DNA from: CAZFBR01 sp035353495 [NCBI: uncultured bacterium]
GTDB taxonomy: Bacteria > DAOPZR01
Direction: 5' to 3'
Assembly (NCBI GenBank): GCA_964517215.1
Contig: CAZFBR010000113.1
Location: forward strand, 1-11,518
DNA length: 11,518 bases
The notes beneath the pieces were generated by a model that was not told the origin of the DNA, searched no databases, and worked only from the letters and a program-made list of their open reading frames with translations. Each line of letters starts with the position of its first letter. The first letter of the stretch is position 1. Below, piece after piece: positions 6,888 through 11,518 of the stretch. Both the position numbers and the translations under genes were made by a program.

Positions 6888-7334
6888 CTATGTCTCCGCG
6901 ACCACCGTCACGGTGAAGGGCGTGGTCAGGCCCTCGCCGAGGTTCGCCTGGGCGCGATGCTCGCCCACCGTGCGGATGGCCTCGGGGATGACCACGTGTT
7001 TGGCGTCCACCGCGTAGCCCTGCGCGTGCAGCGCCTCGGCCAGATCGCGCGCATTGACCGAGCCGAACAGCTTTTTGCCGTCCGCACTCTTGCGCCGCAG
7101 GGTCACGCCCGCACCCTTGAGTTTTGCCGCCAGTTCGCGCCGCGCCGCCGTGGCGGCGTCACGCTGGCGCTTCACCGCCGCGGCCTTGTCCGCCGCCTGC
7201 TTCTCCGCGCCCGCCGTCGCCGGCACTGCCAGTCCGCGCGGGATGAGGAAGTTGCGCGCATGGCCCTCGTTGACGTTCTTCTCGTCACCAACCCGGCCGA
7301 GACCGTTCACATTCGCTGTCAGAATCACCTTCAT
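6888..7334 (-). CDS. rplI: 50S ribosomal protein L9
   Basis: This 148-aa protein binds 23S rRNA at the base of the L1 stalk. It has the usual two globular domains joined by a long helix. The N-terminal rRNA-binding domain starts MKVILTANVNGLGRVGDEKN and includes EGHARNFLIPRGLA (23-36), the L9 signature. Histidine replaces the usual Tyr/Phe after the glycine. The linker helix (about 43-75) is rich in Ala, Lys and Arg, and the C-terminal domain includes GKKLFGSVNARDLAEAL (86-102). Length is normal. The ATG overlaps the DUF2232 stop by 4 nt (ATGA), with a good GGGAGGA ribosome-binding site inside the end of that gene. dnaB follows after 2 nt. Confidence 0.97.
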   Translation of the reverse strand: MKVILTANVNGLGRVGDEKNVNEGHARNFLIPRGLAVPATAGAEKQAADKAAAVKRQRDAATAARRELAAKLKGAGVTLRRKSADGKKLFGSVNARDLAEALHAQGYAVDAKHVVIPEAIRTVGEHRAQANLGEGLTTPFTVTVVAET

Positions 7335-8335
7335 CGCTTGTTCCTCCCGCCGGGCGCAATCGCCCGGTCCTTGGCCGGCGCCTTATCCGGGGCCGGCGGC
7401 CGGCGAAAATCATACCATGTATCGAGCAGGCCGGCCAGTGCCAGCAGGTGGGGCATGCCCAGCACCAGGTAGAGCGTGCCCAGCAGCCGCCAGAGCCGCC
7501 CGACCTGCCAACGGTCGAACAGCACGCGCAGCACCAGCAGGCCCTGCACCAGATAGAGCAGGGCAAAGAAGACGACGGTGTTCAACCCCACCACCCACAG
7601 CCAGGGATGCGCCCGGCCGGGCAGCAGCAGCAGCACCCCGGCCAGCAGCCCGGCCGCGCAGGCATCGTAGCAGCGGGCGGTGGCGAACGCGGGGAGCCGG
7701 TAGGGCAGCGCCAGCCCCAGCCGCCAGAGCAGCCAGAGCGACAGCGCCAGATTGATCACCGCCATGCCCATCCCGCCAAACACCGTCATGGCCGGCGTGG
7801 CCAGCTTGATATACTCCGTCTGCTCGTGCAGCGCCTCATGCTGCAGGGCCAGGTCCGCCGCCGTGGCCCCCAGTTTCCGGTTCAGTGCCAGCTTCAGGTT
7901 GATCGTCTGCTCCGTGATCGCGTCGAACGAGGTGAACAGCTGCGCCATCGGATCCACCCCCAGCCAGGTGCGGGAAATGGCGTAGGTCGGCGTCAGGGCC
8001 AGCACACCAACGATGGTGCCGATCACTGCCGTCTGGCCCAGCGGCAGCCGGCGGCGCAGGCACTCCCCCAGGGCCACCCCGAGGAACCCGAACGTGAACA
8101 GGAAGAGCAGGGCCAGCACCGGCGAGGCGCCCAGCAGCAGCACCGCCGCCGCGCCGGCGGACATGGTCGCGGTGCGCAGGCCGTGCCGCACCCCGACGTA
8201 GGTCAGCGCAACCGGGCAGAACAGGCCGAGCAGCCAGACCACCGGGGCATATTGCCAGGCGAGGAATAATAAAACGGCGACCGTCGCGAGGAATGCTCCT
8301 TCGACGGTCGCCTGTGCCCGCAAACGGGGCGTCAT
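7331..8335 (-). CDS. DUF2232 (YybS-like) polytopic membrane protein
   Basis: This 334-aa integral membrane protein of unknown biochemical role has about eight hydrophobic segments. They lie near residues 13-30, 33-48, 56-92, 101-119, 181-206, 222-240, 244-272 and 286-305. The hydrophilic loop at about 122-180 contains SFDAITEQTINLKLALNRKL. The end of the conserved region, GLLDTWYDFRR (302-312), followed by a short Pro/Lys/Arg-rich cytoplasmic-looking tail, fits DUF2232/YybS. Position between rpsR and rplI is the usual site of this family in Firmicutes and several diderm groups, which strengthens the call. The gdpP phosphodiesterase gene that often sits here in Firmicutes is absent. The ATG (8335) is 10 nt after the rpsR stop and has no clear ribosome-binding site. 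The stop overlaps rplI by 4 nt. Confidence 0.82.
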   Translation of the reverse strand: MTPRLRAQATVEGAFLATVAVLLFLAWQYAPVVWLLGLFCPVALTYVGVRHGLRTATMSAGAAAVLLLGASPVLALLFLFTFGFLGVALGECLRRRLPLGQTAVIGTIVGVLALTPTYAISRTWLGVDPMAQLFTSFDAITEQTINLKLALNRKLGATAADLALQHEALHEQTEYIKLATPAMTVFGGMGMAVINLALSLWLLWRLGLALPYRLPAFATARCYDACAAGLLAGVLLLLPGRAHPWLWVVGLNTVVFFALLYLVQGLLVLRVLFDRWQVGRLWRLLGTLYLVLGMPHLLALAGLLDTWYDFRRPPAPDKAPAKDRAIAPGGRNKR

Positions 8336-8345
8336 CGACGGTGGA

Positions 8346-8651
8346 TCAGTCGTTGACGTACGGCAGCAGGGCGACGAACCGCGCCTGCTTCACGGCCTCG
8401 GCAATCTTGCGCTGATGCTTGGCGCAGTTGCCGGAACGGCGGCGCGGGAAGATGCGCCCGCGATCGGAAACGAACCGCCGCAGCAGCTCGATGATCTTGT
8501 AGTCGATCTCAATCTCCGGGTCCTTGCAGAAGATGCAGACCTTCTTGCGCCGGAACCGGCGGAACTTGCCGCCGCCGCCCTCTTTGTCACGATCGCGCGG
8601 TCCGCGATCCGAACGACGTTCACCGCTTCTACCGCCAGAATATTCAGCCAT
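8346..8651 (-). CDS. rpsR: 30S ribosomal protein S18, zinc-binding type
   Basis: This 101-aa platform protein of the small subunit forms a heterodimer with S6 on 16S rRNA. The first 37 residues are a low-complexity Arg/Gly/Asp-rich extension. The core then runs [16 protein letters not shown] (37-52) to [18 protein letters not shown] (74-91) and LLPYV. Cys39, Cys42, Cys76 and His79 are all present, so this is the C+ form expected to bind zinc, unlike the cysteine-depleted E. coli protein. Its ATG overlaps the ssb stop by 1 nt (TAATG), with GAGGAG about 13 nt upstream. A candidate S6:S18 feedback site lies in the rpsF leader. Confidence 0.97.
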   Translation of the reverse strand: MAEYSGGRSGERRSDRGPRDRDKEGGGGKFRRFRRKKVCIFCKDPEIEIDYKIIELLRRFVSDRGRIFPRRRSGNCAKHQRKIAEAVKQARFVALLPYVND

Positions 8652-9067
8652 TAGTGGAAAGGCTCCTCTTCAACGTTGTCAGTTGCGCCCGCCGCGGACC
8701 CGGCCACGCCGCCGCCCGCACCGTCCGGTTTCCGGTCGTCCGCGAACTGCACGCGGTCCGCCGTCACCTTGAGTTTGCTGCGCTTCTCGCCGTCCTTCTC
8801 CCAGCTGTCGAGCCGGAGCGAACCCTCGATGAACACGCCCGAGCCCTTCTTGCAGAACTGGGCGACGTTTTCCGCGCTCTTGCCCCAGACATCGACATCA
8901 ATGAAGGTGGCTTCTTCCTGCCATTCGCCGCTCTTGCTCTTGAACCGGCGGTTGACCGCCAGCCCGAGCTTGGCCACCGCCATGCCCGTGCCCGTGTACT
9001 TCAGCTCGGGATCGCGCGTCAGGTTGCCCAGCAGGAATACCTTATTGAGTGACCGCAGGTTCGCCAT
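8651..9067 (-). CDS. ssb: Single-stranded DNA-binding protein
   Basis: This 138-aa OB-fold protein coats single-stranded DNA in replication, repair and recombination. The OB fold occupies about 1-112, starting [19 protein letters not shown] and continuing through [20 protein letters not shown] (54-73), [15 protein letters not shown] and VTADRVQF. The linker is very short and Gly/Ala-rich (about 115-129). The C-terminal tip reads DNVEEEPFH. It keeps the acidic run and Pro-Phe of the partner-binding peptide but ends in an extra histidine, whereas the usual form is close to DDDIPF. The ATG (9067) overlaps the end of rpsF by 26 nt. It is supported by AAGGAG about 7-12 nt upstream and by the family N-terminus. 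Confidence 0.97.
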   Translation of the reverse strand: MANLRSLNKVFLLGNLTRDPELKYTGTGMAVAKLGLAVNRRFKSKSGEWQEEATFIDVDVWGKSAENVAQFCKKGSGVFIEGSLRLDSWEKDGEKRSKLKVTADRVQFADDRKPDGAGGGVAGSAAGATDNVEEEPFH

Positions 9068-9521
9068 GACTGGCTCCTTCAGCTGGCGCTGCCGGCGCTG
9101 CCGCCGCAGCCGTGGTGCCCATGCGCGCCGCCGCGGCGGCCGCTTCGGCCTCCGCCTTCATCTTCGCCCGCGCTTCGGCTTCCGCCTTCTTCGCCGCAAT
9201 CCGCTCCTGCCGCGCCTTCTGCTGCTCGAAATAGTCCGTCGGCCGGTTGATGACCATGAACCGGATGACTTCGTCGCGCAGCCGCAGCCGGCGGTCGAGT
9301 TCCTTGACGGAATCTGCCGTTGTGTTGATATACGTCAGATAGTAGCGGCCCTGATTCTGTTTGTTGATGTCGAACGTCAGGCGGCGTTCACCCCAATCGT
9401 CGGCCTTCACCACGCTGCCGGCATGCGCGGCCACCACTTCCTTGACGACGCCCAGCAGCCCTTCCGTTGCCTCCGGCGTCAGCGCCGGCTTGAGGACAAG
9501 CATCACCTCATACAAATTCAT
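9042..9521 (-). CDS. rpsF: 30S ribosomal protein S6 with long C-terminal tail
   Basis: This small-subunit platform protein binds 16S rRNA together with S18. The conserved S6 domain covers about residues 1-97, with MNLYEVMLVLKPALTPE at the start, WGERRLTFDINKQNQGRYY (43-61) and VIRFMVINRP (85-94). At 159 aa it is longer than most S6 proteins (about 95-135 aa). The extra part is a highly charged Lys/Glu/Ala helix (about 98-132) followed by an Ala/Pro-rich, probably disordered end. The tail is in frame up to the stop overlapping ssb, so it is not a frameshift product. The ATG is preceded by a strong GGGAGGT ribosome-binding site. This is the first gene of the long cluster, with a promoter and structured leader upstream. 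Confidence 0.97.
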   Translation of the reverse strand: MNLYEVMLVLKPALTPEATEGLLGVVKEVVAAHAGSVVKADDWGERRLTFDINKQNQGRYYLTYINTTADSVKELDRRLRLRDEVIRFMVINRPTDYFEQQKARQERIAAKKAEAEARAKMKAEAEAAAAAARMGTTAAAAAPAAPAEGASHGEPAVTQ

Positions 9522-9526
9522 CTGCT

Positions 9527-9533
9527 ACCTCCC
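9527..9533 (-). promoter_or_regulatory. Ribosome-binding site of rpsF
   Basis: On the minus strand GGGAGGT sits 5 nt before the rpsF ATG (TAGCAG follows the GGGAGG). It is a near-perfect complement to the 16S 3' end and fixes the start. It is among the strongest ribosome-binding sites in the window, as expected for a ribosomal protein operon. Confidence 0.8.
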
Positions 9534-9546
9534 TTCGGTCTCCATG

Positions 9547-9571
9547 GCCCCGCTCGGTTCACCGGTGGGGC
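9547..9571 (-). promoter_or_regulatory. Candidate S6:S18 autoregulatory hairpin in the rpsF leader
   Basis: On the minus strand GCCCC (9571-9567) pairs with GGGGC (9551-9547). Inside lies an asymmetric internal loop (AC on one side, AGC on the other) and a small apical hairpin CGG-TGAA-CCG. A weaker CTC/GAG outer pairing is possible. Leaders of S6/S18 operons in many phyla are known to carry a motif in which a CCG trinucleotide is presented next to a stem and a hairpin and bound by the S6:S18 complex. The CCG here is in the right place and just upstream of the ribosome-binding site. However, it is drawn as paired rather than bulged in the simplest fold, so the assignment is tentative. Confidence 0.4.
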
Positions 9572-9583
9572 AGAGGGTATACT

Positions 9584-9596
9584 GCCGCAAAGCGGC
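9584..9596 (-). promoter_or_regulatory. Small hairpin at the 5' end of the rpsF leader
   Basis: On the minus strand GCCGC-TTT-GCGGC forms a perfect 5-bp stem with a 3-nt loop. It begins at or within a few bases of the predicted transcription start. It could protect the 5' end of the transcript or be part of the leader regulatory fold; there is no direct sign of function. Confidence 0.4.
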
Positions 9597-9602
9597 CGAC
9601 TG

Positions 9603-9635
9603 ACAATAGCATACTCCAGCACAATACGCAAGCAA
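9603..9635 (-). promoter_or_regulatory. Probable sigma70-type promoter of the rpsF cluster
   Basis: Two overlapping placements are possible on the minus strand. One is TTGCGT (9631-9626), a 17-bp spacer and TATTGT (9608-9603). The other is TTGCTT (9635-9630), a 16-bp spacer and TATGCT (9613-9608). Both lie in the only AT-richer patch of this gap and predict a leader of about 75-80 nt. The match to consensus is moderate; position ahead of a ribosomal-protein operon adds weight. Confidence 0.5.
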
Positions 9636-9685
9636 TTGGTCCCGCCGCCAGTGATTGCCGTTGGCCGCCATGCGGTTGTGCCGAT

Positions 9686-9707
9686 CCGCCGTTCAGGGGA
9701 GCGGCGG
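9686..9707 (-). terminator. Stem-loop spanning the lipoprotein stop codon, possible weak terminator
   Basis: On the minus strand CCGCCG (9707-9702) pairs perfectly with CGGCGG (9691-9686) around a 10-nt loop that contains the TGA stop. There is no U-tract, so intrinsic termination would be weak. It may instead slow 3' decay or be a chance result of GC-rich sequence. Confidence 0.25.
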
Positions 9708-10709
9708 GAGGCGTTTGGCCCGGGCGAGGACGCCGGCAGGGATGGTCATCCCCTGCGACCGGGCGTTGGCTTCACTGACTAGAAGCTGCTGCACCGCGCA
9801 GGGGCGCAGCGGGACGTCCGTCATGGCACTGCCGCCGAGCAGGGCGGCCGCCACCTGCCCGCTGGCGTAGCCCCAATCGTAGAAATCGACGCCCCAACCG
9901 ACTGCCGCGCCCTGCCGGACCACTTCCGGGTCCGTCCCGAACACCGGCAACTGCCGTTCCCGCGCCACCGGCAGCAGCGCGTCGATGCTTGCGTACACGG
10001 CATTATCCGACACCAGCACCAGCGCCTGCGCCCCCTGCCCCGCCAGCGCCAGCGTGGCGTCGCGCAGTTCGTTGACGGTGGTGATCGGCTGCAGCAGCAC
10101 GGTAATGCCCATCGCAGCCGCTGCCTCCCGGACTTTGCCCGCCGCATACACCGCATTGGCTTCGCCCGACGAATACGGGATTCCGATGGTCGTCAGTCCG
10201 GGCAGGCATTCGCGCATGACCGCCAGCAGCGGTCCGGCATCACAATCGTCGTAGTAGCCCGTCAGGTTGGGCGGAACCGTCGTGATGCCGTTCTCCCGCG
10301 GACCGAACGTCACGGTGATCACCACGGGAATGTCGCGCACCTTCTGCGCGGCGGCCAGCATGCACGGGGTGGTGTTGGTCCCGATCAGCGCCACCCGTTC
10401 CTGCACGAACCGGTCGAGGATCAGCGGGACGGCGGTCAAATCACCCTGCGCACAGCGGTAATCGATGGTGACGGTTTTCCCGTCGACATATCCGGAATCG
10501 CTGAGCGCCTGCCTGAAACCGTCATAGCCGAGATTGAGCTGCGCTGATTCCAGGAGCTGCACAAAGCCGATCGTCGGCCCCGTCGCCGCCGGCGTGGTGC
10601 CGCCGCCGCATCCGGCAGCCGCCAGCACCAGCAACCCCAGCAGCGCGAGGTTCCGCACCGCGCATCTGCGGGCGGGCCTGCAAACTGCGGCCGGTTCCCG
10701 TTTCAGCAT
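9693..10709 (-). CDS. ABC-type substrate-binding lipoprotein (TrpX/PF04392-like), orphan
   Basis: This 338-aa protein is predicted to be exported and lipid-anchored. A basic n-region (K3, R4, R11, R14, R15, R19) is followed by the hydrophobic stretch LALLGLLVLAAAG and a lipobox cysteine at residue 34, then a Gly/Thr linker. The mature part has the two-lobe periplasmic-binding-protein layout of the ABC_sub_bind family. It begins TIGFVQLLESAQLNLGYDGF and includes GTNTTPCMLAAAQ, DIPVVITVTFGPRENGI, GIPYSSGEANAVYAA and DPEVVRQGAAVGWGVDFY. Some relatives bind tryptophan or other aromatic amino acids; the ligand here is unknown. The ATG at 10709 has AGGA about 9 nt upstream and precedes a proper signal peptide; the frame open to 10985 is a shadow. 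It overlaps the DUF3999-like gene by 7 nt. The usual permease and ATPase genes do not follow; rpsF does. Confidence 0.88.
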   Translation of the reverse strand: MLKREPAAVCRPARRCAVRNLALLGLLVLAAAGCGGGTTPAATGPTIGFVQLLESAQLNLGYDGFRQALSDSGYVDGKTVTIDYRCAQGDLTAVPLILDRFVQERVALIGTNTTPCMLAAAQKVRDIPVVITVTFGPRENGITTVPPNLTGYYDDCDAGPLLAVMRECLPGLTTIGIPYSSGEANAVYAAGKVREAAAAMGITVLLQPITTVNELRDATLALAGQGAQALVLVSDNAVYASIDALLPVARERQLPVFGTDPEVVRQGAAVGWGVDFYDWGYASGQVAAALLGGSAMTDVPLRPCAVQQLLVSEANARSQGMTIPAGVLARAKRLPPLP

Positions 10710-11518
10710 GATCGTTTTTCCTGGCGCAGGAGCTGCACTGCCAGCAGCCCCAGCAGCACGACCCCCAGTCCCAGTCCGACATAAATCAGCCACGGCCGCG
10801 TTTCCACCAGCGGCGCTTCGGGTGCGCGCCAGGCGGGGTTCACTTCCTCGGGACCAACGCCGGCGGCCGTGCCCGCCGGCCGCGCATGGTTCGCCTGCCA
10901 TTGCGCCGCCAGGTCGTACCGGGGCGCGGCCGCCGCCGCATTGCCATAATACAGGAACGCACGGCGCGCGTCGGCGCGGTAGCACAGATACTGCGGCACG
11001 CCCAGCACGGTAATTGCGGTCACCGGCAGCGGGGCATCATCGTAATGCCGGATGACCACCTGCAGGTAGCGCTGCTGCTGCTCGGGATAATCGACGGTCA
11101 GCTCCTGCCGGGCGCCACTGCGGTAGATGACGCCGCCGCCCGCATAACGCCACGGGCCATCCGGGCGGTCGGCGGTCAGCAACGCCACTTCGCGCTGGAA
11201 ATCGCCGCCGCCGGCAACTGCCACCGCGACCCGCCGGTGGGGAGCGCCAAACAAATCGAACTGCGCCGTACTCTCCCGGCCGCGTGCGGCCGCCACCACG
11301 GCCGGCGGGCCGGCGTGGGCGAGCAGGACAAAATCACCCGGTTCGTCGATGCGTTCGGCAACCGTCACCTGATCGAGCGCAACCCCCGCCGGGACCTCGC
11401 GCACGGTCAGGCGCAGGTAGCGGAAATCGCTGCGGCCGTAGCGCACTTCGCTGACGCCAACGGTCTGGTCGCCGGCAAAGCGGAGAATGTACGCGCCGTC
11501 GCGCAGGGTCTGCCACTG
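10703..11518 (-). CDS. DUF3999-like membrane-anchored protein, C-terminal part (5' end beyond right edge)
   Basis: The frame is open from base 11518 to a TGA at 10703 (271 residues), so the N-terminus lies outside the window. An internal GTG at 11446 is not a convincing start because coding-like sequence (QWQTLRDGAYILRF) continues upstream. The visible part is beta-rich, with repeated sandwich-like stretches (FRYLRLTVREVPAG, RYLQVVIRHYDD). The motif AFLYYGNAAAAAPRYDL, then a Pro/Ala-rich linker, one membrane helix (about LIYVGLGLGVVLLGLLAVQLL) and a short basic end match DUF3999. That places the body in the periplasm with a C-terminal anchor. The family has no assigned function. From memory it often sits beside a DUF2339 membrane protein, which would lie to the right of the window. 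The 7-nt overlap with the lipoprotein gene suggests coupled expression. Confidence 0.72.
   Translation of the reverse strand, partial: QWQTLRDGAYILRFAGDQTVGVSEVRYGRSDFRYLRLTVREVPAGVALDQVTVAERIDEPGDFVLLAHAGPPAVVAAARGRESTAQFDLFGAPHRRVAVAVAGGGDFQREVALLTADRPDGPWRYAGGGVIYRSGARQELTVDYPEQQQRYLQVVIRHYDDAPLPVTAITVLGVPQYLCYRADARRAFLYYGNAAAAAPRYDLAAQWQANHARPAGTAAGVGPEEVNPAWRAPEAPLVETRPWLIYVGLGLGVVLLGLLAVQLLRQEKRSC

Noticed and set aside
7448-8269. A 273-codon Gln/Arg/His-rich plus-strand frame opposite the DUF2232 gene
   Set aside because: Its Gln/Arg/His repeats are the antisense of Leu/Ala-rich membrane helices, a well-known artefact.
8676-9782. A 368-codon plus-strand frame crossing ssb, rpsF and the intergenic gap
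   Set aside because: It is antisense to two certain genes plus a promoter region, has Arg/Ser-rich composition and matches no family.
9693-10985. An extended 430-codon version of the lipoprotein starting inside the DUF3999 gene
   Set aside because: The extension has no family character and would bury the signal peptide. The ATG at 10709 gives a proper lipoprotein signal and a ribosome-binding site.
10703-11446. GTG at 11446 as the true start of the DUF3999-like gene
   Set aside because: The frame stays open with protein-like sequence to the right edge, and the family is longer than this fragment, so the gene is treated as partial.
1-11518. A mobile element, CRISPR array, toxin-antitoxin or defence system
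   Set aside because: No transposase, integrase, repeat-spacer array, terminal inverted repeats or recognisable toxin pair is present. The content and order are conserved housekeeping genes.

Overview
This is a GC-rich, gene-dense stretch of bacterial chromosome with every supported gene on the minus strand. Transcription therefore runs from high to low coordinates. The core is the conserved rpsF-ssb-rpsR-(DUF2232)-rplI-dnaB cluster. An MlaE-type lipid-transport permease and a periplasmic-type lipoprotein point to a diderm (Gram-negative-type) bacterium. DUF2232 in this cluster, the YycJ-type nuclease and the zinc-binding form of S18 are unlike the arrangement in enteric Proteobacteria. The sequence alone does not fix the phylum; an uncultivated diderm lineage (for example PVC/Omnitrophota-like, Spirochaetota-like or a GC-rich relative) would fit.

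Layout in the direction of transcription. (1) 11518-9693: the 3' part of a DUF3999-like membrane-anchored protein overlaps by 7 nt an orphan ABC-type substrate-binding lipoprotein. (2) 9692-9522: a non-coding stretch holds a stem-loop, a probable sigma70-type promoter and an rpsF leader with two hairpins, one of them a candidate S6:S18 autoregulatory element. (3) 9521-3431: nine tightly packed genes, most overlapping by 1 to 26 nt or separated by 10 nt or less. They are rpsF, ssb, rpsR, a DUF2232 membrane protein, rplI, dnaB, mlaE, a calcineurin-like phosphoesterase and a NUDIX hydrolase. (4) 3430-3178: a 253-nt intergenic gap carries a perfect 8-bp GC hairpin followed at once by a promoter with a consensus -35 box. 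(5) 3177-1: a second operon comprises an uncharacterised 325-aa protein, a YycJ/WalJ-like metallo-beta-lactamase-fold nuclease and argS, which runs off the left edge.

The genes are mainly information-processing housekeeping: ribosomal proteins S6, S18 and L9, SSB, the replicative helicase and arginyl-tRNA synthetase. Envelope functions (mlaE, DUF2232, the lipoprotein) and small-molecule phosphohydrolases are threaded in between. I found no mobile element, CRISPR array, tRNA, rRNA or defence system. The points most worth a second look are the uncharacterised 325-aa protein with its own promoter, the candidate S6:S18 leader element, the DUF3999/orphan lipoprotein pair, and an mlaE without visible Mla partners coupled to dnaB.
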